A program made the position numbers and the translations under genes. A DNA stretch of 38,051 nucleotides from Acinetobacter pragensis (GTDB taxonomy: Bacteria > Pseudomonadota > Gammaproteobacteria > Pseudomonadales > Moraxellaceae). The stretch's first letter is position 1. Each line of letters starts with the position of its first letter. This document shows, in pieces, positions 26,071 through 34,217 of this stretch. The notes under the pieces are model-generated. The model was given only the letters and a program-made list of their open reading frames with translations. It was not told the DNA's origin and made no database searches. The stretch spans positions 4,165 to 42,215 of the forward strand of contig NZ_LUAW01000038.1 in assembly GCF_001605895.1 (NCBI RefSeq), given 5' to 3'.

Positions 26071-27435
26071 TTATGCTTTGTCTTCATGGCCTTCAAGCTG
26101 TTTCAGCAAATGTTTTTCCAGATAATGGATGTCCATTGCATGCTTCGTGAATTTTTTATCTTCAAGAATCAAGTCCTTATGAAGCGGAATATTGGTTTTA
26201 ATGCCTGTAAGGATCATTTCTTCCAAAGCTTGCTTCATACGGGCAATTGATGTTTCCCGGTCTTTGCCGTGAGCAATCAATTTCGCAATCATAGAATCGT
26301 AGTAGGGCGGAATGCTGTAACCTTGATAAATATGAGAGTCTAAACGGATTCCTGCACCGCCTGGCGCATAGAAATGTTCGATTTTACCCGGTGACGGCAT
26401 AAACGTAGTCGGGTCTTCAGCATTGATCCGGCATTCAATGGCATGGCCTTTGCAAACCACGTCTTCTTGCTGAATGTCCAAGCCTAAGCCTGCCGCAATA
26501 AGAAGCTGCTGCGCAATAATATCGACGCCAGTCACCATTTCAGTCACTGGGTGTTCAACCTGAACGCGGGTGTTCATTTCAATAAAGAAGAATTCACCGT
26601 CTTCGAATAAGAACTCAAATGTTCCTGCACCGCGGTATTGCATCAATTTACATGCGTTGACGCATGCCTCTAAGATGTCAGCACGCGCTTCTTCAGGCAG
26701 GCCTGGCGCTGGCGCTTCTTCCAAAACTTTTTGGTGGCGGCGCTGAAGCGAGCAGTCACGGTCATAAAGATGGATAGCATGGCCGTTGCCATCGCCCAGA
26801 ATCTGAACTTCGACATGACGCGGTTTTTGCAGGAAGCGTTCCATATAAACCGTATCATCGCCAAACCACATTTCAGCATCCCGCTGTGCGGCTTGAACAG
26901 ATTCAAGCAACGTGTCTACACGCTCAACAATACGCATACCGCGTCCGCCGCCGCCAGAGGCTGCTTTGACAATCAGCGGAAAGCCGATTTCTTTGGCTTC
27001 TGCAAGGGCATTGTGAATAGTTACAGCATGGTCACAACCGGGAACAGTCGGAACGCCAGCTTTTTTCATGGCAATAATGGCGGAAACTTTGTTCCCCATT
27101 AAGCGGATATGTTCAGGACGCGGGCCAATAAAGATAAAGCCTGAGCTTTCTACAATTTCAGCAAATTCTGCGTTTTCAGATAAAAAACCATAGCCAGGGT
27201 GAATGGCGTCCGCACCTGTAATTTCTGCAGCGGTAATAATCGCTGGAATGTTCAGGTAACTTTCACTGCTTGCACCAGGACCAATACATACCGCTTCATC
27301 ACAGAAACGTAAATGCATAAGGTCTTTATCTGCATCGGAATAAATACCAACGGTTTTAATTCCTAAAGTTTTGCAGGCCCGGGTGATGCGCAAGGCAATT
27401 TCACCGCGATTTGCAATTAAAACTTTTTGCAACAT
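26071..27435 (-). CDS. accC: Biotin carboxylase subunit of acetyl-CoA carboxylase
   Basis: The ATP-grasp enzyme that carboxylates the biotin on AccB, first half-reaction of malonyl-CoA synthesis for fatty acids. The 454-aa chain matches the family along its length: [26 protein letters not shown], the ATP-lid glycine run [12 protein letters not shown] (about 159-170), [57 protein letters not shown] and [11 protein letters not shown]. The C-terminal tail LEKHLLKQL is slightly longer than in E. coli. It follows accB by 17 bp in the order aroQ-accB-accC. Confidence 0.97.
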   Translation of the reverse strand: MLQKVLIANRGEIALRITRACKTLGIKTVGIYSDADKDLMHLRFCDEAVCIGPGASSESYLNIPAIITAAEITGADAIHPGYGFLSENAEFAEIVESSGFIFIGPRPEHIRLMGNKVSAIIAMKKAGVPTVPGCDHAVTIHNALAEAKEIGFPLIVKAASGGGGRGMRIVERVDTLLESVQAAQRDAEMWFGDDTVYMERFLQKPRHVEVQILGDGNGHAIHLYDRDCSLQRRHQKVLEEAPAPGLPEEARADILEACVNACKLMQYRGAGTFEFLFEDGEFFFIEMNTRVQVEHPVTEMVTGVDIIAQQLLIAAGLGLDIQQEDVVCKGHAIECRINAEDPTTFMPSPGKIEHFYAPGGAGIRLDSHIYQGYSIPPYYDSMIAKLIAHGKDRETSIARMKQALEEMILTGIKTNIPLHKDLILEDKKFTKHAMDIHYLEKHLLKQLEGHEDKA

Positions 27436-27452
27436 TATTTATCCCCGAGGTC

Positions 27453-27872
27453 TTAGGCGCGGTAGCGGAACAATGGTTGGCCAAATTGGATGACATCGCC
27501 GTTTTTCACTAAAATTTCTTCAACTACACCGCTTTGAGTGGCTTCAATCGGGTTCATGATTTTCATTGCTTCAATAATGCCCAAAGTTTCACCTGCTGAA
27601 ACAGTTTGGCCTACTTTCACAAATGTCGCTTCACCCGGACTTGGAGCCGCATAGAACACCCCAACCATTGGCGAAGTTTCAACAGCGCCGCGAGGCGTTT
27701 TGGCAGCAGGAGCCGCTGAAGCTGCTGGCGCCGGCATTGCAGGAACTGCTGCTGCAACCATTGGACTGCGACGCGTTAAAGCAATCGATTGATCGCCTTC
27801 TTTAACTTCTATCGCCTGTAAGTCAGATTCAATCATCAAATCGATGAGTTTCTTGATTTTACGGATATCCAT
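27453..27872 (-). CDS. accB: Biotin carboxyl carrier protein of acetyl-CoA carboxylase
   Basis: A 139-aa carrier. The N-terminal domain (MDIRKIKKLIDLMIESDLQAIEVKEG), an Ala/Pro-rich flexible linker (about 38-62), and the biotinyl domain with ETSPMVGVFYAAPSPGEATFVKVGQ and the biotin site EAMKIMN, in which K104 is the expected biotinylated lysine. The domain ends GDVIQFGQPLFRYR. It sits between aroQ and accC, 18 bp after aroQ. Slightly shorter than E. coli AccB because of the linker. Confidence 0.97.
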   Translation of the reverse strand: MDIRKIKKLIDLMIESDLQAIEVKEGDQSIALTRRSPMVAAAVPAMPAPAASAAPAAKTPRGAVETSPMVGVFYAAPSPGEATFVKVGQTVSAGETLGIIEAMKIMNPIEATQSGVVEEILVKNGDVIQFGQPLFRYRA

Positions 27873-27890
27873 GAGACAGTATTCCTAATT

Positions 27891-28346
27891 TTAAGATTGT
27901 AAAGATGGCTGGATTTTTTCGATAGCGTAGTCAAGTGCGGCGAAATAGCCTTTTGCACCTAAACCGCAAATTACGCCAACGGCTTTATCCGACAAATATG
28001 AATGATGGCGGAATGCTTCACGCGCATGTACATTTGATAAGTGAACTTCAATAAATGGAATCGCTACGCCAAGAAGGGCATCGCGCACTGCAACAGACGT
28101 ATGTGTCAATGCCGCAGGATTGATAATGATGAACTGTACGCCGTCAACCTGTGCTCGATGAATGCGGTCAACAATTGCGCCTTCCCAGTTGCTTTGGAAA
28201 GTATTTAAAGAAATTGATGCTTTTTGCGCTTGTACATTGAGCTGCTGATTTATATCCTCAAGGGTGAGGTATCCGTAAACTTCCGGTTCTCGCTGTCCCA
28301 GCAAATTTAGATTCGGTCCATGAATGACCAATATGGTCGAACTCAT
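27891..28346 (-). CDS. aroQ: 3-dehydroquinate dehydratase, type II
   Basis: Third step of the shikimate pathway, converting 3-dehydroquinate to 3-dehydroshikimate. The 151-aa length is typical of the type II dodecameric enzyme. It has [17 protein letters not shown] with the catalytic Tyr24, the flexible lid Arg19, the [14 protein letters not shown] block, [19 protein letters not shown], and [20 protein letters not shown] with the substrate-binding His/Arg. It is the first gene of the aroQ-accB-accC unit, an arrangement common in Gammaproteobacteria. Confidence 0.97.
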   Translation of the reverse strand: MSSTILVIHGPNLNLLGQREPEVYGYLTLEDINQQLNVQAQKASISLNTFQSNWEGAIVDRIHRAQVDGVQFIIINPAALTHTSVAVRDALLGVAIPFIEVHLSNVHAREAFRHHSYLSDKAVGVICGLGAKGYFAALDYAIEKIQPSLQS

Positions 28347-28377
28347 TCAGCTTGCTCCAATTAAAAATTGCAAAAAT

Positions 28378-28415
28378 ACTTTGCAAGATATCAGCAAAGT
28401 TTGCTCATTATGGCA
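28378..28415 (-). promoter_or_regulatory. Candidate aroQ-accBC promoter with hairpin near the start site
   Basis: On the minus strand TGCCATAAT (28407-28415) is an extended -10; no convincing -35 was found. Just downstream, arms ACTTTGC (28378-28384) and GCAAAGT (28394-28400) form an inverted repeat with a 9-nt spacer, overlapping the expected start of transcription. It could be an operator or a leader hairpin. Confidence 0.35.
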
Positions 28416-28607
28416 TAAAATTCTACATTTCTTTTATAATTTCTTTGATTTGACGTAGAAAGTATGTGCCAGAATTGAACAGTATAATGAAAACTTTGCA
28501 GACAATTGGCAATGTTAAAAGATTACATTTTTTAGAATTATCTGTTTTTTTTTATTTTAAACCCAATTGGCGAAAACTGTTCATATCATTTGTGTAACGG
28601 CCTGCAA

Positions 28608-29894
28608 TCAGTGGACGCTTAACAGTTCATTCCAGCAGGTTGTATAGTGCGGTGAGCGGTGTTCCTGCTTCATTTTCCAGGTTTGCTGTACAGATGAAAA
28701 TCCAGCTTGAATGCAGTCGGGGCCATATCTGTTTTTCATGTCGGATAATGTATTCATCAGCTGATCGCGCTGCTGAATTTTGTCCAGCGGCTGCCATAAA
28801 TCATAAGTATGAAGCTTTTTCTCATACAGTGCGCTGAACATCACGGCAACTTTAACATATCTAGTATTTTCTTTAAATAAAACATCTATTTGATGCAGGC
28901 ATGCACGGTTGATGGTAAGCAGGTCGTCAGTTGCATACTCTAGGCCGATCGCGTGTGAAAGGCTCTTTTTATAGGGCGGATAGGGAACTTTTTCATACAG
29001 GGTGATATGCAGCGCTGCACAGAGCTGCTGCTGTTTGGACAATCGTTTATGGGCACGGTTCACATGAAAGATCATTGCTTGTTTAATGATCTCTTTATCT
29101 GTTAATGGTTTAGCAAAACTTCGTGAAGAGAGGATTTGCTTAGATGGAATGCCGGGGTCATCCAGAGCAATGCAGGATTGACCTTTTAGTTCACGGATGG
29201 TGCGGGCCAGCAGTACAGAGAACTGCTTTGCGAGATGATGTTCATTGGCAAAAGTTAAATCATAGCAGCTGCGGATATTATAGCTTTCCAGTTTTTTGCC
29301 AATTTTCCGCCCGATCCCCCAAATTTCAGAGACGGGCGTATGCATCATTAAATGCTCTGTATCGCATAAATCCATGTCAATCATGCTGCAGACAGAATGA
29401 AAACCATGATGGGTTTTCGCAAAATAATTTGCCAGCTTTGCCTGTGTTTTACTGCGGCCAATACCGATACAGCAGGGCAGTCCTATCCATTTTTGAATGG
29501 TTTGCACGATTTGCCTGCAGTGCTGTTCCATATCGAGAATGCTGCGGTAACTGCTAAGGCGGATAAAGCATTCATCTATTGAATACGGCTCTAGATCATC
29601 AAGGCTAAAATGCTGTTCCAAAATTGTAAAAAAGCGCTGCGACATATCAGCGTATAATGCGTAGTTGCTGGAAAAGACCTGTACACCTGCCTGCAGGGCA
29701 TTATTTTGTACTTCATGCCAAGGCATAGCCATGCCGATGTTCAGCGCTTTAGCTTCGCTGCTGCGGGATACTACACAGCCATCATTATTAGACAGAACCA
29801 CTACCGGTTTGCCATTGAGGGATGGATTAAAAACCCGCTCACAGCTGACATAGCAGTTATTGATGTCAATTAATGCGAAAATCTCTTCAGGCAT
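28608..29894 (-). CDS. umuC: UmuC, catalytic subunit of error-prone DNA polymerase V, without adjacent umuD
   Basis: A Y-family polymerase for translesion synthesis, normally active with UmuD'2 and RecA. The 428-aa chain has the N-terminal palm motif [19 protein letters not shown] (metal-binding Asp10), then [30 protein letters not shown] (the second catalytic acid pair), [17 protein letters not shown], the helix-hairpin-helix [12 protein letters not shown], and the little-finger domain to the end. The 258 bp upstream contains no umuD, unlike the E. coli umuDC operon. Acinetobacter often carries umuC copies apart from umuD. No obvious ribosome-binding site. A palindrome lies just upstream. 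Confidence 0.93.
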   Translation of the reverse strand: MPEEIFALIDINNCYVSCERVFNPSLNGKPVVVLSNNDGCVVSRSSEAKALNIGMAMPWHEVQNNALQAGVQVFSSNYALYADMSQRFFTILEQHFSLDDLEPYSIDECFIRLSSYRSILDMEQHCRQIVQTIQKWIGLPCCIGIGRSKTQAKLANYFAKTHHGFHSVCSMIDMDLCDTEHLMMHTPVSEIWGIGRKIGKKLESYNIRSCYDLTFANEHHLAKQFSVLLARTIRELKGQSCIALDDPGIPSKQILSSRSFAKPLTDKEIIKQAMIFHVNRAHKRLSKQQQLCAALHITLYEKVPYPPYKKSLSHAIGLEYATDDLLTINRACLHQIDVLFKENTRYVKVAVMFSALYEKKLHTYDLWQPLDKIQQRDQLMNTLSDMKNRYGPDCIQAGFSSVQQTWKMKQEHRSPHYTTCWNELLSVH

Positions 29895-29907
29895 GATTGA
29901 ATTTTCT

Positions 29908-29922
29908 ATTTTGTTACAAAAT
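29908..29922. promoter_or_regulatory. Palindrome before umuC, candidate SOS-type operator
   Basis: Perfect 7-bp arms ATTTTGT (29908-29914) and ACAAAAT (29916-29922) around one base, 14 bp before the umuC start. On the minus strand it sits in a TTGATTTTGTAAC context, sharing the TTGA...TGTAAC core that I recall from the UmuDAb operator of Acinetobacter damage-inducible genes. Confidence 0.5.
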
Positions 29923-30169
29923 CAAAATAAAGCATAGATTGATTCTGCTGAGAGATCAAACCGTGCGGAAATAAATCAGATAAAAGGCAAGTGAAAAGCA
30001 GAAAAACCATTAAATTGGATAGATTCTCTGAGATTTCGTGAAGATGAGCGCATATTGCTGCAATTAATGATTTTCCTTTATAGAAAGGTGTAGTAAGTTC
30101 TTGCTCAGAAGAGTTCATTAGAACGAAAAAAATGAAATGCGCTTAATTCATTAATTGACAGAGGGTAAT

Positions 30170-30649
30170 ATGAAAAAGTTAATGAGCTTAATGTTAGGTA
30201 CGCTGTTGGTCTCAGGCTGTGCATCGTTGCCGGAAAGCGAAAATGTTGGAACTCGAGGTTTGCCGCTGTGTGAAGCGAATGAATTATGTCCAACGGTGAT
30301 GGTCAGCTGGAATGAACAGAAAAAAGATGTTCTTGATATGACAATCAGCCTAAACAGCGTCAGCCATTACTATAATATTAAGCATGTCAGCTTCAGCAAT
30401 GGTCAAAAGACTTTAGGCTTTGATCCAGCTGCGGCTACTGAACAGGAGCCGATATTAGGCATGTACCGTTCACGCACTTCAGTGACGGTTCCTGTAAAAC
30501 TGATGGCAGCGCTGAAAGTGCAAGGGCCAAAAGAAGCTCAGTCAATTACAATGAGCTTAGAGACCGATAAAGGAACAATAACCCGTTACGTGCTGAAGAA
30601 TGGCCAAGAATCTTTACTGTTTCAGCAGTTTAAGACGGTATATAAATAA
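30170..30649 (+). CDS. Putative lipoprotein, unknown function
   Basis: A 159-aa protein with a lipoprotein signal: MKKLMSLMLGTLLVSGCASLP, lipobox V-S-G-C with the lipidated Cys17. The mature part has two more cysteines in LCEANELCP (about 35-42) and a beta-rich body (VMVSWNEQKKDVLDMTISLNS). A TTG at 30155 opens the frame five codons earlier, but the ATG at 30170 has GAGGG four bases before it. Followed by its own terminator. No family recognised. Confidence 0.75.
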   Translation: MKKLMSLMLGTLLVSGCASLPESENVGTRGLPLCEANELCPTVMVSWNEQKKDVLDMTISLNSVSHYYNIKHVSFSNGQKTLGFDPAAATEQEPILGMYRSRTSVTVPVKLMAALKVQGPKEAQSITMSLETDKGTITRYVLKNGQESLLFQQFKTVYK

Positions 30650-30675
30650 TCGGATTCTTTATTGAAAGCGAAATT

Positions 30676-30705
30676 AAAGCATTGGGCAAATCCAGTGCTT
30701 TTTTT
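30676..30705 (+). terminator. Rho-independent terminator of the lipoprotein gene
   Basis: Arms 30676-30685 (AAAGCATTGG) and 30692-30701 (CCAGTGCTTT) pair over 10 positions with one G-U wobble, 6-nt loop, T run to 30705. Confidence 0.8.
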
Positions 30706-30942
30706 ATGCAGAATGCCATTCCTGTTTTTGCAGAAAATACACTGAAAAATGCGATCTGCAGTTTGTACTGAAACGGTTTTATTCCATAAAAAATTGCGGC
30801 TATCACTTAGTTTGCAATTTAGTTTGAAATTAGGATTTTGTCCTAGCAGAACTTGTTTTTTGTTTTTGAAGTGAAATTGGCTATCTGACATATTGATCGG
30901 ATACAATAGCGCTTTCAAATCCACAATGAATGCCTGAGAACT

Positions 30943-31284
30943 ATGGATCGAGAGCTGATTGAAGAACAAAAACTGGTATGCGAGGAATTTGGCTCTGCAT
31001 ATTTGCCTGTTAATGAAAGTGATGTTGTTGCCATTGCACTGCAGACTTTAAATAAAGAGCCAATCGTCGGTTTACGTAAACTGCCGGATGAAAATAAAGT
31101 CTCATGGTTTATCTACGGCGGTGAGCTGGGCGACAATGAAGAGTTTTTTGAAATTATCACGGTAAAAGCGCTGGAAAAAGAATTTCCAGATGCACTGCCG
31201 TATCTAGCGCTCGATTCGGGCTATCGCTTTATGATTGACGCTGATGATTATGAAGATGTGTGGAAAGAAGGCGATGAAGCTTAA
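30943..31284 (+). CDS. Imm33-like (DUF2185-type) protein
   Basis: A 113-aa acidic cytoplasmic protein that reads like the Imm33/DUF2185 family, predicted immunity proteins of polymorphic toxin systems: an initial EEQK-VCEEFGSAYLPVNESDVVAIALQ, then PIVGLRKLPD, VSWFIYGGEL, a F-EIITVKALE--FP segment, and the closing PYLALDSGYRFMIDADDYEDVW, which is the family's strongest hallmark. No matching toxin is adjacent. Such proteins also occur as lone paralogues of uncertain function. Its 3' end overlaps the next gene by 11 bp. Family from memory, role inferred. Confidence 0.68.
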   Translation: MDRELIEEQKLVCEEFGSAYLPVNESDVVAIALQTLNKEPIVGLRKLPDENKVSWFIYGGELGDNEEFFEIITVKALEKEFPDALPYLALDSGYRFMIDADDYEDVWKEGDEA

Positions 31285-31630
31285 TCTTGCCATGCTTCTT
31301 TTTTGTGCCATGAATTTTGCGCATGCAGAAACTTTGACACAGCAGAATTATGATCAGCAGATCAAACACTACACAGAGATTATTCAGCAGACTAAATCTA
31401 TTTTAGATGAGCCAAACTCAAAGGCCGATGCAAAAATGCAAAGTCAGGCTTTTTGTGACCGTTTAGATGCGTATGAACAAATCGCAAAACTGTCTAGAGA
31501 AAATGCAAATTTAGAATTGGCATCTATTATGCTGATGGCGTCAGAGTCCTATTTAAATAGGCAGCAGGACAGTTTAAGTGGTTCAGGTATGACCTCTGCG
31601 GTGTTTTGTGCTGGAAAAATTAAGCAATAA
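31274..31630 (+). CDS. Small exported helical protein overlapping the Imm33-like gene
   Basis: A 118-aa protein with a signal peptide (MKLNLAMLLFCAMNFAHA, cleavage before ET) and an all-helical, charged mature part with two cysteines (about 61 and 112). The ATG at 31274 lies inside the end of the Imm33-like gene, with AAGG just upstream, so the two are translationally coupled. A longer frame from 31235 would lose the signal peptide and is rejected. No family recognised. The coupling hints at a joint role. Confidence 0.65.
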   Translation: MKLNLAMLLFCAMNFAHAETLTQQNYDQQIKHYTEIIQQTKSILDEPNSKADAKMQSQAFCDRLDAYEQIAKLSRENANLELASIMLMASESYLNRQQDSLSGSGMTSAVFCAGKIKQ

Positions 31631-31727
31631 ATCATTCTGAAAATAGAAATTGTCAGAAAATGACAGAAAATAGGCCGGTAATGATAAGCAGGTCAAATTA
31701 TCATAGCTATTGTTAGAGAAGATAAGT

Positions 31728-31811
31728 TCAGCATCCCTGGCTGAGCAATTTTTTCTTTAATGCATCATGTTGATGCCGGTCCCTGATAGCCACTGAAAAG
31801 TGGCTTTTTTT
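31728..31811 (+). ncRNA. Candidate small RNA: three hairpins ending in a terminator
   Basis: In a 378-bp gap without genes, three hairpins follow one another. Arms TCAGC/GCTGA (31728-31732, 31740-31744); GCATCA/TGATGC (31762-31767, 31771-31776); AGCCACT/AGTGGCT (31788-31794, 31799-31805) with a T run to 31811, a good intrinsic terminator. The last terminator is about 160 bp after the preceding stop, far for an mRNA end. The 5' end is unknown and no known sRNA family was recognised. Alternative: a long 3' UTR of the exported gene. Confidence 0.4.
31788..31811 (+). terminator. Rho-independent terminator
   Basis: A 7-bp perfect stem (31788-31794 with 31799-31805), GAAA tetraloop, T run. Ends the candidate sRNA or the upstream operon. 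Confidence 0.8.
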
Positions 31812-32008
31812 ATTCAAAAAAGACAGTTGGAATATGCGTATTTCTAATGTCCGCTAATTTTAAGGGCTTAGAAAAATAGCCGTAAGATTCAGCACATCGC
31901 TTGGGTTAAAGATTCTTAATAACTGCGCTGCTGTTGAAGAAATAGACAAATGAAGCCAGTATGCTAAGATAGATTCAACACAGGGTGTTTAATTTCAGGA
32001 GTTGTTGA

Positions 32009-32269
32009 ATGACAGCTTACACTTCAGTCATCAAAGCCGGCAAGTATGAAGATGATATGATTCCTAAACTGGCAATTCATGCCTTCCGTCATGCCTTTGA
32101 ACGCGCCTGCGCGTCTTCGGAAGTTGTATATGCCAAGAATCAGCAACTGATGCGCCGTGATAAAAATGGCCAAGAAACCGCTGTGAAAGATCTCTCACAA
32201 GCTTATGTCGATGCAGAGCATTTACCTAAAGTACTCAAGCGCAAGAAGAAATTTGAGGGAACTGCATAA
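32009..32269 (+). CDS. Small partner protein of a zeta-toxin-like kinase, putative antitoxin
   Basis: An 86-aa, mainly helical and basic-ended protein (MTAYTSVIKAGKYEDDMIPKLAIHAFRHAFERAC... KVLKRKKKFEGTA). AGGAG lies eight bases before the ATG. It is followed after 3 bp by a zeta-toxin-family ATP-binding kinase gene, the layout of a type II toxin-antitoxin pair with antitoxin first. It shows no clear DNA-binding fold, and the epsilon antitoxin of Gram-positive epsilon-zeta systems is not recognisable in it. The antitoxin role is inferred only from position and size. Confidence 0.65.
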   Translation: MTAYTSVIKAGKYEDDMIPKLAIHAFRHAFERACASSEVVYAKNQQLMRRDKNGQETAVKDLSQAYVDAEHLPKVLKRKKKFEGTA

Positions 32270-32272
32270 TAC

Positions 32273-33025
32273 ATGCCCCGGCAGCCTCGCATCAGGATGT
32301 TTGCAGGGCCTAATGGTTCTGGAAAAAGCACCGTCAAAGAATATTTACTGCCCCAGCATATTGGGGCATATTTAAATGCGGATGAACTGGAGCAGCAGCT
32401 GAATCAAACCCAGTGCATTGATTTAATGAGCTACTATCCTGCTTTAAATTCGCATGAATTGCTGAATTTTCTGAAACAAAAGAAACGCCCCAAAGCAGGG
32501 GAATACAGACCGCTGTTATCCAAAGAGCCCGCCATATTAGATGAATGGAAAATTCTGTTTGAAGCCAGTGAAATAGACTCTTATCTTTGCGCTAGAATTA
32601 TTGATTATATCCGGCTGGCATTTTTAGATTTAAAAGTGAGCTTTACCTTTGAAACAGTTATGCCGCATGTTTCAAAGGTCGAGTTTTTAAAGACCGCTAA
32701 GCATAAAGGCTATCAGACATATTTGTATTTTGTGTCTACGGTAGATCCTCTGATTAATATTGCCCGCGTCAAATATCGGGTACAAACAGGCGGTCATGGT
32801 GTGCCTGAACAGAAGATTATTGAACGTTACCAACGCAGTATGGATTTGCTCATGCAAGCTATAGAAGCGGCAGACCGCACCTATATTTTTGATAACTCTG
32901 CGGATGGACAGGTTGCCTCATTTATTGCAGAGATTGAATCAGCAGAAATTCTGAAGATGAACCAAAGTTTAAAAGTGCTTCCGAAATGGTTTGCAGAAAA
33001 AGTCCTAAAGGATTTTGAAGCATAA
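32273..33025 (+). CDS. Zeta-toxin-family P-loop kinase
   Basis: A 250-aa kinase-like protein. The P-loop GPNGSGKST (residues 12-20) follows the first strand RIRMFA. Further family features are YLNADELE (substrate-side Asp/Glu), the FTFETVMPHVSK block, the lid-like arginines in INIARVKYRVQTGGHGVPEQKIIERYQRSMDLL, and the late strand RTYIFDNSADG. Zeta toxins phosphorylate UDP-N-acetylglucosamine and block cell-wall synthesis. Related chromosomal kinases may act on other substrates. Translation is probably coupled to the 86-aa gene, since its own ribosome-binding site is poorly spaced. Toxicity has not been shown. Confidence 0.78.
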   Translation: MPRQPRIRMFAGPNGSGKSTVKEYLLPQHIGAYLNADELEQQLNQTQCIDLMSYYPALNSHELLNFLKQKKRPKAGEYRPLLSKEPAILDEWKILFEASEIDSYLCARIIDYIRLAFLDLKVSFTFETVMPHVSKVEFLKTAKHKGYQTYLYFVSTVDPLINIARVKYRVQTGGHGVPEQKIIERYQRSMDLLMQAIEAADRTYIFDNSADGQVASFIAEIESAEILKMNQSLKVLPKWFAEKVLKDFEA

Positions 33026-33379
33026 ATGTTGCTATATGCAGGATGCATGGCAAGAGATGTGTTATGGAAAATTAGTTTAGAAAATCTAACTAAAAAAATA
33101 GAAAGTTAAAAAATCCTCGGGGAAATAATCAAACGTATTTTTTAATTATTAAATTCACATAAACAATCAATTATTGAAAGAAGATAAATTAAATGATTAT
33201 TCAGTAGTTTCAAGCATTAAAATAAATCTAGACTTCAGTATCACCATGCTCGATGAGGCAAATTGAAGCTAAATCTCAAGTTTGTGCTAGAGGGTAGAAA
33301 AAAGGAAAAGAAATAGCACTTGAATTTTGCTGAAAAAAACATATTATAAAAACATATATTGTTTTGTGGGAAATAATGA
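33026..33379. other. AT-rich intergenic region before the sulfur operon
   Basis: About 354 bp with no convincing gene. A 27-codon frame starting right after the kinase stop (33026) is too short to support. The right end holds the palindrome at 33349-33365 and probably the promoter of the sulfur operon. Confidence 0.45.
33349..33365. promoter_or_regulatory. Palindrome before the sulfur operon, candidate operator
   Basis: Perfect 6-bp arms AAAACA (33349-33354) and TGTTTT (33360-33365) with spacer TATAT, ending 14 bp before the first start codon. A similar ACATAT word occurs just upstream (33339-33344). The operon type is usually repressed by a BigR/SqrR-like ArsR protein binding AT-rich palindromes, but no such gene is in this window. 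Confidence 0.5.
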
Positions 33380-33799
33380 ATGCATGATTTCATACTAGCT
33401 TTCATTGGGGGGGCCATGCTGGGAGTATCGGCTGTTGGCTATTTATATGTGCATGGAAAAATTGCCGGTATCAGCGGTTTGGTCGGGCAGCTATTTAATG
33501 CTAATCATTTGATGCAGCGTCCCGCGACTTGGTTTTTGCTTGGGCTCTTCACGGTTCCATTCATATACGGCATTTTTGTACAGCCTGAAATTACACTGAA
33601 TGCAAGTCCATGGATGATGATCATTGCAGGCTTGCTGGTTGGTTTCGGCACACGCCTAGGTTCAGGCTGTACCAGCGGACATGGCATCTGCGGCATCAGC
33701 CGCCTTTCAAAACGCTCAGTAATTGCGACAGCTGTTTTTATGGCAGCAGGCATGCTTACGGTCTTTGTTATGCGTCATGTACTGGGAGTTTCAGCATGA
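33380..33799 (+). CDS. YeeE/YedE-family sulfur transporter, N-terminal half protein
   Basis: A 139-aa inner-membrane protein of the YeeE/YedE (TsuA-like) family for uptake or export of sulfur compounds such as thiosulfate or persulfide-related species. It has four hydrophobic stretches, the GKIAGISGLVGQ motif (26-37) and the GTRLGSGCTSGHGICG signature with C97 and C104, whose thiols contact the sulfur substrate in the family. Full-length TsuA is one long chain. Here it is one of two half-sized proteins, a common arrangement beside ETHE1-like genes. Coupled to the next gene by ATGA overlap. Confidence 0.88.
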   Translation: MHDFILAFIGGAMLGVSAVGYLYVHGKIAGISGLVGQLFNANHLMQRPATWFLLGLFTVPFIYGIFVQPEITLNASPWMMIIAGLLVGFGTRLGSGCTSGHGICGISRLSKRSVIATAVFMAAGMLTVFVMRHVLGVSA

Positions 33800-34215
33800 A
33801 AAATTTCCTCGCATTTATTTTTGGCGGATTATTTGCAATAGGCTTGATGGTTTCAGGCATGGCCAATCCTGAAAAAGTACTCAACTTTCTAGACATTGCT
33901 GGCTCATGGGACCCTAGTTTGGCGTTTGTGATGGCAGGCGCAATTGCAGTGGCCTTTATTCCATTTCAGCGCGCTGTCCGTCATACAGAAATAAAAACGG
34001 TCTATGGTGAGGCGATTGATTTACCTAAAAACAAACATTTAGATGCTAAGCTGATGGCTGGCAGCTGTTTATTTGGTATTGGATGGGGGATTGCTGGAAT
34101 TTGTCCTGCGCCCAGCTTTAGTTTAATTGGATTAGGTTACTATCAAGCGCTTTATTTTATTGCTGCAATGTTTATGGGTGTATGGCTGCACCGTATTTTG
34201 ACCAGAGGAAATTAA
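33796..34215 (+). CDS. YeeE/YedE-family sulfur transporter, second half protein (DUF6691 type)
   Basis: A 139-aa membrane protein, the partner half of the sulfur transporter. It has FIFGGLFAIGLMVSGMANPEKVLNFLDI at the start, typical of the family, and the second thiol signature GSCLFGIGWGIAGICPAPS with C91 and C103. The ATG at 33796 overlaps the previous stop. A longer frame from 33610 is an overlap artefact. Followed by the MBL-fold gene with only 2 bp between stop and start. Confidence 0.87.
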   Translation: MKNFLAFIFGGLFAIGLMVSGMANPEKVLNFLDIAGSWDPSLAFVMAGAIAVAFIPFQRAVRHTEIKTVYGEAIDLPKNKHLDAKLMAGSCLFGIGWGIAGICPAPSFSLIGLGYYQALYFIAAMFMGVWLHRILTRGN

Positions 34216-34217
34216 TC

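Noticed and set aside
29906..30118. 70-aa minus-strand frame directly upstream of umuC, in the position of umuD
   Set aside because: No ribosome-binding site, no UmuD/LexA features (no Ser/Lys protease dyad), and its end covers the candidate umuC operator. Probably chance.
30622..30969. 115-aa minus-strand frame between the lipoprotein and Imm33-like genes
   Set aside because: It runs antisense through a good terminator and the start of the Imm33-like gene, with no recognisable protein features.
33026..33109. 27-codon frame starting immediately after the zeta-like kinase stop
   Set aside because: Very short, not hydrophobic or motif-bearing, and weakly placed ribosome-binding sequence.
33380..34215. 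Frameshift splitting one YeeE/YedE gene into two
   Set aside because: Each half has its own start, full helices and its own cysteine signature, and two half-sized proteins with ATGA overlap are the usual arrangement in this operon type.
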